From the NCBI GenBank assembly GCA_015661135.1, contig JACVXW010000195.1:1-5624 (forward strand): DNA of 5,624 nucleotides. The letters run 5' to 3'. Shown here in pieces: positions 1-5,339 of this stretch; the stretch's first letter is position 1, and the number at the start of each line of letters is the position of its first letter. A model generated the notes under the pieces. It saw only the letters and a list, made by a program, of their open reading frames with translations. It had not been told where the DNA came from and made no database searches. The position numbers were made by a program, and so were the translations under genes. Source of the DNA: Chloroflexota bacterium (GTDB taxonomy: Bacteria; Chloroflexota; Limnocylindria; Limnocylindrales; CSP1-4).

Positions 1-3
1 CGC

Positions 4-24
4 CTGAGGGAACGCCGCCCTCAG
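4..24 (-). terminator. Hairpin at the azlD stop codon, possible terminator
   Basis: A perfect 7-bp inverted repeat (CTGAGGG at 4-10, CCCTCAG at 18-24) with a 7-base loop includes the azlD stop codon (21-23). It lies at the end of the last gene of the minus-strand block, where a transcription stop would be expected. No T-run follows within the visible bases, so it may be a weak terminator, an mRNA 3'-end stabiliser, or chance in GC-rich DNA. Confidence 0.35.
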
Positions 25-353
25 CCGATGCCGGCGGACCTGGCCAGCGCCGCGATCGCGGCCGCGGCAAGCAAGCCCAGGAGCAGGCCTCGCCGTGCCG
101 CCACGACCACGAGACAAGCCCCGACCGCCAGCCACTCGACCCCGACGTTCAGCGATGGGTGCCGGGTTGCATCGATCGTCACCATCGTGTTCACGGCAGC
201 CAGCGCGGCCAGCACGGCCGGCCCGACGAGCCGGAAGTACTCCTGGACGCGCGGGGGCAGCCGGTGCATCCCGGGCGTGAGCAGCGGGACCGCGCGCCAC
301 GGGTACGTCACGGCGCCCATGAGCAGGGCGAGCCAGACGAGGTCGGTCTTCAT
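21..353 (-). CDS. azlD: AzlD family subunit of branched-chain amino acid exporter
   Basis: This 110-residue hydrophobic protein is the small partner of AzlC. The AzlCD (BrnFE/YgaZH) pair exports branched-chain amino acids across the cytoplasmic membrane; B. subtilis AzlCD gives 4-azaleucine resistance and has also been linked to histidine export. Visible family features are TYPWRAVPLL at residues 16-25 and RLVGPAVLAALA at 41-52, matching the usual TYxxRxxPLL and (V)PPAVLAAL blocks. About four membrane segments are apparent (about 4-22, 40-60, 73-88, 89-106). The length is normal for the family (about 100-115). The ATG at 353-351 is chosen because it overlaps the azlC stop in an ATGA, a typical coupling of two subunits made in equal amounts. 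The frame stays open upstream to 659, but that part is antisense-like and lies inside azlC. The substrate is inferred from the family only. Confidence 0.93.
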   Translation of the reverse strand: MKTDLVWLALLMGAVTYPWRAVPLLTPGMHRLPPRVQEYFRLVGPAVLAALAAVNTMVTIDATRHPSLNVGVEWLAVGACLVVVAARRGLLLGLLAAAAIAALARSAGIG

Positions 354-1114
354 GGGGTGACCCGGGTCGCGGCCCGCTCCGGCACCAGCATGCCCGCGAT
401 CGGGCCGAGCAGGCCGCCGGCGAGGATGCCGGCCGCTGGATCCCAGGCAAGGCCGATGCCGACGGCCAGGGCGGCCCCGACGACGGCCGCGACCAGCTCG
501 CGCCGGCTCGTCACGAGCCCGACGGCCAGTCCGGCCATGGCCGCCGGAAAGATCACGTCGAGGCCGTAGCGGGACGGATCCGGGATCTCGCCGCCGACGA
601 GGACCCCGACCAGCGTCGCGAGGTTCCACGGAATGAAGACGGTGACGATGGCCGCCCACCAGTACCCCCGCGAATCACCCCGGCCGATGCGCCGGAAGTG
701 GGCGATCGAGAGGGCGAACGATTCGTCCGTCAGGACATGGGCCATGAGTGCCCTGATGGGCCGAGGCCGATCCGCGAGGTACGGCGCCAGCGCCGCGCCG
801 TAGAGGAGGTGGCGGGCGTTGAGGAACGCGGTCAGGAGCACGACGCCCAGCCACGAGAATCCGCCGAGCACGTAGCCGACCGCGGCGAACTGCGCGGCCC
901 CGGCAAAAACGAACACGGACATCGCGCTCGCCTCGAGCGGGGAGAAACCGGCCGCCCGCGCGGCAAGCCCGTAGACCAGCCCGAACCCGACCGCGGTGGC
1001 GACGATCCCCAGGCCGTCGACCACGAGCCGTCGTCGCGAGGCGGCGACCTCCGCGTCCGTTGCCGCGGACGATCGGGCGGTGGTCGAGGTCAGCGCAGGA
1101 ACATCTTCGCGCAC
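350..1114 (-). CDS. azlC: AzlC family permease, branched-chain amino acid exporter
   Basis: This is the large subunit of the AzlCD amino acid exporter in the inner membrane, 254 residues from the chosen start (E. coli YgaZ is about 245). Diagnostic AzlC blocks are all present: GAAQFAA at 72-78, LNARHLLYG at 98-106, HVLTDESFAL at 126-135 and LDVIFPAAMAGL at 185-196. Several hydrophobic helices follow from residue 35 on. The first 30 residues are a polar, low-complexity leader. The start is uncertain. GTG at 1114-1112 is the best in-frame choice, giving a 25-base overlap with the upstream zinc-ribbon gene; it has only a poor ribosome site, which suggests translation coupled to that gene. A second GTG at codon 31 would start right at the first helix (224 aa). 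The frame is open back to 1468, but that part reads as shadow sequence. The stop TGA overlaps the azlD ATG by four bases. Confidence 0.92.
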   Translation of the reverse strand: MREDVPALTSTTARSSAATDAEVAASRRRLVVDGLGIVATAVGFGLVYGLAARAAGFSPLEASAMSVFVFAGAAQFAAVGYVLGGFSWLGVVLLTAFLNARHLLYGAALAPYLADRPRPIRALMAHVLTDESFALSIAHFRRIGRGDSRGYWWAAIVTVFIPWNLATLVGVLVGGEIPDPSRYGLDVIFPAAMAGLAVGLVTSRRELVAAVVGAALAVGIGLAWDPAAGILAGGLLGPIAGMLVPERAATRVTP

Positions 1115-1362
1115 GACCCGTCGCAGACGACGTGGAGGGCGTGAAGATCCCGGGCGTAGCCGGTGGCGTGCAGCAGCCCGGCACAGCCGGAAGTCGGGCA
1201 CTTCCAGACCCACCAGCGGTCGTGGGCGTCCAGCGGGGTGGTCTCCGCGGCGAGCAGGGCGGCCAGGCCCTCGCGGGCAGCGACGAGGCCCGCGACCACC
1301 GTTGCGCGTTCGGCCTCGGGCTCGCTGGTGTACGGGTAGCTCTGGCCGACGTTCGAGGTCAC
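1090..1362 (-). CDS. Small Cys4 zinc-ribbon-like protein, unknown function
   Basis: This encodes a 90-residue protein I cannot name. An N-terminal acidic, alanine-rich stretch (residues 14-42) looks like an alpha helix. The C-terminal half is a likely metal-binding fold: C55-P-T-S-G-C60, then 19 residues, then C80-D-G-S-C84, with WWVW (50-53) just before it and GLLHATGY (62-69) and HALHVVC (74-80) between the pairs. This layout resembles a rubredoxin/zinc-ribbon knuckle pair, with spacings of CX4C and CX3C rather than the usual CX2C. The GTG start at 1362-1360 is chosen because GGAG lies 6 bases upstream (1369-1372). The frame extends to 1770, but that part is antisense to GGT coding sequence. 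It overlaps azlC by 25 bases and is probably co-transcribed with it. It is cytosolic, having no signal or membrane segment. Reality of the gene is supported by the conserved-looking Cys block; function is unknown. Confidence 0.72.
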   Translation of the reverse strand: MTSNVGQSYPYTSEPEAERATVVAGLVAAREGLAALLAAETTPLDAHDRWWVWKCPTSGCAGLLHATGYARDLHALHVVCDGSCAKMFLR

Positions 1363-1483
1363 CGCTGTCTCCGAGGTCGCGACGGTGGGGAGGGCCGGTG
1401 GCGGCGGTCGTGTGAGCGCAGCCGCGCCACCGGCGAGCGGGAGTATCGCAGATCGCGCAGGAGCGCAAACCGCCAGAAACCGC
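1363..1483 (-). promoter_or_regulatory. Gap between GGT and zinc-ribbon gene with possible extended -10 promoter
   Basis: This 121-base gap separates the GGT stop from the zinc-ribbon GTG. On the minus strand there is a GATACT at 1447-1442 preceded by TGC, an extended -10 pattern, but no convincing -35. A start near 1435 would give a leader of about 73 bases and serve the zinc-ribbon-azlC-azlD block. Two copies of GCGGTTT (1483-1477 and 1473-1467, minus strand) sit right after the GGT stop, three bases apart; they could be an operator or chance. No clear terminator for GGT is visible, so read-through from the MFS-GGT block is also possible. Confidence 0.3.
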
Positions 1484-3160
1484 TTACCAGACCGCCGGTA
1501 GGCCTGCGCTTCGAGGGTCCGTTGCGGCCGCGACCGAGCCACCCGGCCGCGAGGGTCCGCCGTCGACGAGCTCGATCGCGTGCTGAAGGCCGAGCCACGA
1601 GTCGAACGGCGCCATCCGCTGGACGTCATGGCCCATGGCCGCGAGCGCTTCGAGAATGCCCGGCGCGAACCGCGGCTCGGCGCGGACGACGGTCGGCGGA
1701 GCGAAGTGGGCCTTCGGTTCAACGAACCAGCGCGGTGCGGCCACCCCGGCCCGGATGTCCAGCCCGCCATCGACGAGTGCGCTCACGAGCTGGGCGTGGA
1801 CCTGCGGTTGCGCATCGCCGCCCATCGCCCCGGCCACGACCCACGGCCGATCCGGCTCGCGGAAGAGCATGCCGGGCAGGAGCGTGTGCAGGGTCCGCTT
1901 GCCTGGCGCCAGCACGTTTGGGTGCCCGGGTTCCAGCGAGAAGTACGAGCCCCGGTTCTGGTAGTGAATCCCGGTCGCAGGGTCAATCAGGCCGGAACCG
2001 AAGCCCAGGTAGTTCGACTCGATCAGGCTCACGGCGTTCCCCTCGCCGTCGACGACGCCGAGGTAGACCGTCCCGCCGCCGCGCGGATTCGATGACGGGA
2101 GAGGCGCCGATGCGCGGTCCTGCGGGATCTGCGCCGCGAGCTCGCCGGCGTAGCCCTTGTCCAGAAGGCGCGCGACCGGGATCTCGCTGAACTCGGGATC
2201 TGTGAGGTAGGCGTCGCGATCCGCCATGGCCAGCTTGGCGGCCTCGATGGCGCGGTGGATCCAGCCCGGGTCGGCCACCGATCCGTCCGGTCCGAAGGCG
2301 CCATCGGGCGGCGGCCCGGCCGCTTCGAGGATGTTGAGCAACTCCAAAGCCACGATGCCCGACGAGTTCGGCGGATGGCTCGTGACCCGGACACCGCGAT
2401 AGGTCGTCTCGATAGGATCCGCCCAGTTGGAGGCATGCGAGCCGAAGTCCCCGGCTTGATGCGGGCCGCCTGCCGCCGCGAGAAATCGGGCCTGGGCCTC
2501 GCCGAGGTCTCCGTCGTAGAAGGCGTCGAAGCCCTCGACCGCGAGTCGCTCGAACGTTGCCGCGAGGGCGGGAAACCTGACCATCTCGCCGGGCCGCCAC
2601 GGCCGACCGAAGGGCCGGAAGTGGGCGGCGAACGCCGACCCGCGCCCGAGGGCATCCTCGACGATCGGGACCGACCGCTCGACGGCGTCAATGAAACCGT
2701 CCCACGCTGGGAAGCCGCCGCGGGCGAGCTCGATCGCCGGTGCGAGCACCGCGTCGCGCGCCAGCCGCCCGAACCGACGGTGTGCGTCGCCCCACGAGCG
2801 GACAGCCCCGGGCACCGTGACGGACAGCGGCCCTCGGAGGGGCAGCGTGGTCAGGCCCCGCGCCCGAAGTGCCGCAGCATCCGCTCCGGCCGGTGCTCGC
2901 CCGGACCCATTGAGCGCGAACTGCCGCCGCGCCCCGGCGTCCCAGATCAGCCAGAACGCATCGCCGCCGATCCCGCACGATTTGGGGACGACCGTTGCCA
3001 GAACTGCAGTCGTCGCAATTGCCGCATCCACGGCATGGCCCCCGGCGCGAAGGACGGAGAGGCCCGCTTCCGTCGCCAGGTGATGCGGTGCCACCACGGC
3101 CCCGTGGCGGCCGCGAGCCAGGGGAACCGGGACGTGGGGCCCCGCGCCCGCGTCGCTCAC
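1484..3160 (-). CDS. Gamma-glutamyltransferase family Ntn hydrolase (YwrD-like)
   Basis: This is a GGT-like enzyme of 558 residues from GTG at 3160 (GGTs are about 530-600). These self-cleaving Ntn hydrolases cut gamma-glutamyl amide bonds (glutathione, gamma-glutamyl peptides) by hydrolysis or transfer. Recognisable blocks are ARGRHGAVVAPHHLAT (15-30) followed by LRAGGHAVDAAIA (37-49), CGIGGDAFWLIWD (62-74), GSGRAP (85-90), PPNSSGIVALELLNIL (263-278), the processing site GGTVYLGVVDGEGNAVSL (362-379) with Thr364 as predicted nucleophile, NYLGFGSG (383-390), QNRGSYF (401-407) and GAMGGDAQPQ (444-453). E. coli-type GGTs have FRExAP, TTHxSVVD and GSPGG at the equivalent sites, so the glutamyl-binding residues differ and the true substrate is uncertain. 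There is no signal peptide from this start. The start overlaps a TGA of another frame (GTGA) and has no Shine-Dalgarno, suggesting coupling to the MFS gene. The same frame continues upstream into that transporter. Confidence 0.88.
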   Translation of the reverse strand: MSDAGAGPHVPVPLARGRHGAVVAPHHLATEAGLSVLRAGGHAVDAAIATTAVLATVVPKSCGIGGDAFWLIWDAGARRQFALNGSGRAPAGADAAALRARGLTTLPLRGPLSVTVPGAVRSWGDAHRRFGRLARDAVLAPAIELARGGFPAWDGFIDAVERSVPIVEDALGRGSAFAAHFRPFGRPWRPGEMVRFPALAATFERLAVEGFDAFYDGDLGEAQARFLAAAGGPHQAGDFGSHASNWADPIETTYRGVRVTSHPPNSSGIVALELLNILEAAGPPPDGAFGPDGSVADPGWIHRAIEAAKLAMADRDAYLTDPEFSEIPVARLLDKGYAGELAAQIPQDRASAPLPSSNPRGGGTVYLGVVDGEGNAVSLIESNYLGFGSGLIDPATGIHYQNRGSYFSLEPGHPNVLAPGKRTLHTLLPGMLFREPDRPWVVAGAMGGDAQPQVHAQLVSALVDGGLDIRAGVAAPRWFVEPKAHFAPPTVVRAEPRFAPGILEALAAMGHDVQRMAPFDSWLGLQHAIELVDGGPSRPGGSVAAATDPRSAGLPAVW

Positions 3161-4384
3161 CCGGGATTGGGTTCGAGGGTCGAGGGCTGACCGGGTCCCA
3201 GGTGATGTTCCATGCCGCGCATCGGCGACGACGCCGCCGATCAGGCTGCCAACGATCTGCCCGAGCCCGAGAAACACCGAGTACAAGCCCATGATCGCGC
3301 CGCGGTCCCCCGGAAACTTCTCGCTCACGTCGGCCAGGAGGCCCACTGCGGCCGGCGTGGCGCCGGCCAGGAGGAACAGGCCGGCCGCTACGAGCAACGA
3401 CGCGCCACCGATCAGCGCCGTGTGTGCGAGCGATTCGCCCGCCTGGAACGCCCCGTGGTTGACCACGAGTCCCGCGGCCACGAGCCCAAGCCCGCCGATG
3501 ATCCCAAACAGGATGATCGTGGTCCGCCTGAACTGGTCGAACCGGTCGCCCCACCAGATGATCCCCGCGCCGGCAATGATCGCGACGGCGATCGCCCCCC
3601 CCGTGATCTGGTTGGCCGAGAACCCCTGGAGGAGCCACTGGTCGGGGAACAGCGGGTTCCGTTTCGCCAGCTGGAAGAGGGCCTGGCTGAACCACAGGCC
3701 GATCGAGGCATTGATGGCGATCCAGGTTGGGGCCAGCAGCAGCACGTGCGAGTGGCGGACGAGGTCCACGTACCGGCGGAGGCCGGTGTGCGGCGCGGCC
3801 AGGGCCTCTCGCTCACCGGCGGGATCCTCGACCCCGAACCGGTAAATCAGCAGGGAGCCGCCGTAGAACGCGGCATTGAGCAGGAAGGCGTTCGGGCCCA
3901 TCAGCGCGAACAGCGTCGGCGCCACGATGAACCCCGCCCCCAGTCCGGCCAGTGTGGCTCCCTCGAAGCGCGCAGCGGCCTTGCCCCGGAGGGCCTCGTT
4001 GCCGGCCGTCGCGAGGGCGATGAAGCCGAGGATCGACGGCACGGAGGCAGCCGTGCTGGCGCCTTCGAGCAGGCGCGTCCCGCCGAGCACCACGACGTTG
4101 GAGGTCAGGGCGGTGAGGATGACCGCGACCACCCCAAAGGCCGGCCCGTACAACAGGACCCGATGATGGCCGATGCGATCGGACAGGATCCCGAAGAGGG
4201 GCGACAGTCCAAGCTCGGCGATGTAGAACGTCGCCGCGAGGAGGCCGACGACCTTGCCGTCGATGTCCGTGTTGCCCTGCAGCACGAGGCTGGCGAGATA
4301 GAAGTTGAGCATCGCGCCGGTGAGGCCGGTGCTGAAACGGAGCGTAAAGGTGCCGAGCAGCACGGCCTTGAGGGAGCGATCCAT
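1484..4384 (-). CDS. Single open frame: MFS transporter fused to GGT-like hydrolase
   Basis: From ATG at 4384 to TAA at 1486-1484 there is one stop-free frame of 966 codons. Residues 1-388 form an MFS transporter with eleven visible membrane segments. Residues 389-408 are a polar linker, and 409-966 are a complete GGT-like enzyme. As read, it would be one polypeptide. Because MFS proteins begin inside the cell, an odd number of helices would put the GGT domain on the outer face, where many GGTs work; the GGT part has no signal peptide of its own. Against a real fusion, the linker codons are compositionally odd (10 of 21 end in A/T, against 2 of 23 and 4 of 29 in the flanks), and a GTG at 3160 is a natural GGT start. 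A gene finder would probably report this long frame. I judge two translation units somewhat more likely. The two modules are described separately. Confidence 0.45.
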   Translation of the reverse strand: MDRSLKAVLLGTFTLRFSTGLTGAMLNFYLASLVLQGNTDIDGKVVGLLAATFYIAELGLSPLFGILSDRIGHHRVLLYGPAFGVVAVILTALTSNVVVLGGTRLLEGASTAASVPSILGFIALATAGNEALRGKAAARFEGATLAGLGAGFIVAPTLFALMGPNAFLLNAAFYGGSLLIYRFGVEDPAGEREALAAPHTGLRRYVDLVRHSHVLLLAPTWIAINASIGLWFSQALFQLAKRNPLFPDQWLLQGFSANQITGGAIAVAIIAGAGIIWWGDRFDQFRRTTIILFGIIGGLGLVAAGLVVNHGAFQAGESLAHTALIGGASLLVAAGLFLLAGATPAAVGLLADVSEKFPGDRGAIMGLYSVFLGLGQIVGSLIGGVVADARHGTSPGTRSALDPRTQSRVSDAGAGPHVPVPLARGRHGAVVAPHHLATEAGLSVLRAGGHAVDAAIATTAVLATVVPKSCGIGGDAFWLIWDAGARRQFALNGSGRAPAGADAAALRARGLTTLPLRGPLSVTVPGAVRSWGDAHRRFGRLARDAVLAPAIELARGGFPAWDGFIDAVERSVPIVEDALGRGSAFAAHFRPFGRPWRPGEMVRFPALAATFERLAVEGFDAFYDGDLGEAQARFLAAAGGPHQAGDFGSHASNWADPIETTYRGVRVTSHPPNSSGIVALELLNILEAAGPPPDGAFGPDGSVADPGWIHRAIEAAKLAMADRDAYLTDPEFSEIPVARLLDKGYAGELAAQIPQDRASAPLPSSNPRGGGTVYLGVVDGEGNAVSLIESNYLGFGSGLIDPATGIHYQNRGSYFSLEPGHPNVLAPGKRTLHTLLPGMLFREPDRPWVVAGAMGGDAQPQVHAQLVSALVDGGLDIRAGVAAPRWFVEPKAHFAPPTVVRAEPRFAPGILEALAAMGHDVQRMAPFDSWLGLQHAIELVDGGPSRPGGSVAAATDPRSAGLPAVW
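3157..3226 (-). other. Anomalous MFS/GGT junction with GTGA overlap
   Basis: The transporter loses recognisable sequence after GGVVAD (residues 383-388). The next 20 residues in that frame are polar and carry no twelfth helix. Ten of 21 codons (3223-3161) end in A or T, against 2 of 23 just upstream and 4 of 29 just downstream. In the frame reached by skipping one base, the reading runs GMEHHLGPG and on to TGA at 3159-3157, which overlaps the GGT GTG as GTGA; that frame is closed by a TGA near 3240, so a shift would have to fall between them. This looks like a frameshift or a deletion that removed helix 12, or a decayed intergenic stretch. Confidence 0.55.
3161..4384 (-). CDS. MFS transporter module, 11 membrane segments, C-terminus incomplete
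   Basis: This is a major facilitator superfamily permease with unknown substrate. Helices are visible at about 7-35, 44-66, 74-93, 96-125, 141-162, 165-183, 213-240, 257-278, 288-309, 320-350 and 361-388. The motif A signature GILSDRIGHHRVLL (65-78) lies between helices 2 and 3, with its second-half echo WGDRFDQFRR (278-287) between 8 and 9. This places the N-terminus inside the cell. A polar loop at 184-212 separates the two halves. Helix 12 is not seen, which is unusual for this family. The ATG at 4384-4382 is the only sensible start: no ATG/GTG/TTG lies just upstream in frame, and helix 1 follows at once. No ribosome site precedes it. If the frame shifts near the end, the gene would stop at 3157. 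The family resembles drug/sugar-type 12-TM carriers, but nothing identifies the cargo; the GGT next door hints at peptides or amino acids. Confidence 0.82.
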
Positions 4385-4391
4385 GCGGAGA

Positions 4392-4397
4392 AGGGTA
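4392..4397 (-). promoter_or_regulatory. Possible -10 for a leaderless MFS transcript
   Basis: On the minus strand TACCCT (4397-4392) fits the TANNNT pattern of leaderless promoters and lies seven bases before the MFS ATG, so transcription could begin at the start codon. This would explain the missing Shine-Dalgarno. No good -35 is visible, and the site abuts the -35 of the divergent degV promoter. Confidence 0.25.
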
Positions 4398-4398
4398 C

Positions 4399-4425
4399 TT
4401 GACCGCTTGTCGGCGCCGGTATGAT
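4399..4425 (+). promoter_or_regulatory. Sigma70-type promoter for degV
   Basis: TTGACC (4399-4404) and TATGAT (4420-4425) each match five of six consensus positions. The spacer is 15 bases, shorter than the ideal 17. The expected start is near 4432, giving a leader of about 53 bases before the degV ATG. The AT-rich hexamer stands out in GC-rich DNA. Confidence 0.55.
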
Positions 4426-4438
4426 CCGCGCCAGGAGC

Positions 4439-4471
4439 GGAGGCGCCCTGCGTGCCTGACACGTCGCCTCC
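4439..4471 (+). promoter_or_regulatory. Leader hairpin just upstream of degV ribosome site
   Basis: GGAGGCG (4439-4445) pairs perfectly with CGCCTCC (4465-4471). Inside it, GCGTG (4450-4454) pairs with CACGT (4460-4464, one G-U), leaving a 5-base loop and a 4-base bulge (4446-4449). The 3' arm contains CCTCC, which could instead pair partly with the real Shine-Dalgarno GGAGG at 4474-4478. The hairpin would leave that site free, and the alternative would mask it. A regulatory role is inference. Confidence 0.4.
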
Positions 4472-4473
4472 CT

Positions 4474-4478
4474 GGAGG
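4474..4478 (+). promoter_or_regulatory. Strong Shine-Dalgarno for degV
   Basis: GGAGG six bases before ATG 4485 decides the degV start over the in-frame GTG at 4452, which has no comparable site and would add eleven residues. Confidence 0.8.
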
Positions 4479-4484
4479 GAAGCA

Positions 4485-5339
4485 ATGAGCCACGTCGCCA
4501 TCGTCACGGATTCGGCGTCGGACATGGCGGCCGCCCGCGCTGCGGAGTTCGGGATCACCGTGGTCCCTCTCGTCGTCAGCTTTGGTGCCGACACGTTCAA
4601 GGCCGGCGCCGACCTGTCCACCGAGGAGTTCTGGCGCCGGATGACCGCGCCGTCCGCGCCGTTCCCAACCACCGCCGCCTGTTCACCGGGCGACTTCAAG
4701 GCCATCTACGACGCAGCCTTCGCCGCCGGCGCCGAGGCGATCGTGTCCATCCACGTGGCGGGAACCCTATCGGGGACGATCAAGAGTGCCGAGATCGCCA
4801 AGGGGATGCTCCCGGACCGGGAGATCCACATCGTCGATTCGAGCGGGGTCTCGATGTGCGAGGGGATCCTCGCCGAGCTGGCAGTCGGCCTCGCGCGGGC
4901 CGGGGTGGCTGCGGCCGAGATCGCCCGGGTCTGCGAGGACCGTCGGTCCGACATCTCGACGTTCGTCGCACTCGACACCCTCGAGTACCTGAAGCGGGGC
5001 GGGCGCATCAGCGGTGCTCGAGCGGCCATCGGCACCCTTCTGTCGCTCAAGCCGATCATCGAGGTCAAGGACGGCGCAGTGGAGCCTGCCGACAGGGTCC
5101 GGACCCGAGGCAAGGCCCGCGAGCGCGTCATCGAGCTCATCTGCGCCCGTCCCATCGAGCGGCTGTCCGTTCTGCACACCACGAACGCCGACGTGGAGGC
5201 CTTCCGCGACGAGATCGTGGCGCGTGTTCCCGGCGGAATCGACCCGGCGAACGTGACCATCGACCTCGTCGGGGCGTCGGTCGGCCCGCACCTGGGCCCG
5301 GGCTGCGTGGGAGCGGTCGCGCTCTACCGCCACTCCTAG
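4485..5339 (+). CDS. DegV family fatty-acid-binding protein (FakB-like)
   Basis: This is a complete 284-residue DegV protein (family about 280-290). DegV/FakB proteins hold a fatty acid in a buried pocket and present it to the kinase FakA, which makes acyl-phosphate for phospholipid synthesis; they act in the cytosol. Family blocks are VTDSASD (7-13), the TT...SPGDF region (62-71), LSGT (95-98), HIVDSSGVSMCEG (115-127), LEYLKRGGRISG (166-177), LLSLKPII (185-192), DRVRTRGKA (203-211) and a C-terminal GPHLGPGCVGAVAL (267-280). Two pocket blocks differ from the common forms: TTSQPS is TTAACS (62-67), and ISSxLSGT is VAGTLSGT (91-98). The ATG is chosen for the GGAGG six bases upstream and because VTDS normally begins within ten residues. 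It stands alone, divergent from the MFS gene, with its own likely promoter; no FakA kinase gene is in the window. Fatty-acid binding is inferred from the family; the ligand is not shown. Confidence 0.95.
   Translation: MSHVAIVTDSASDMAAARAAEFGITVVPLVVSFGADTFKAGADLSTEEFWRRMTAPSAPFPTTAACSPGDFKAIYDAAFAAGAEAIVSIHVAGTLSGTIKSAEIAKGMLPDREIHIVDSSGVSMCEGILAELAVGLARAGVAAAEIARVCEDRRSDISTFVALDTLEYLKRGGRISGARAAIGTLLSLKPIIEVKDGAVEPADRVRTRGKARERVIELICARPIERLSVLHTTNADVEAFRDEIVARVPGGIDPANVTIDLVGASVGPHLGPGCVGAVALYRHS

Noticed and set aside
1060..2190. Long plus-strand open frame opposite azlC, the zinc-ribbon gene and GGT
   Set aside because: Arginine/proline/serine-rich translation with no domain; it is the antisense shadow of GC-rich genes whose products are clearly recognisable.
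2255..4402. Long plus-strand open frames (2255-3190 and 3212-4402) opposite GGT and MFS
   Set aside because: Highly charged, low-complexity translations with no membrane or family motif, fully explained by the opposite-strand genes.
4452..4484. Alternative GTG start for degV
   Set aside because: It has no ribosome site; the ATG at 4485 has GGAGG at ideal spacing and matches the family N-terminus.
4385..4705. Upstream extension of the MFS frame into the degV region
   Set aside because: It is antisense to degV, and the MFS helix 1 starts right after the ATG at 4384.
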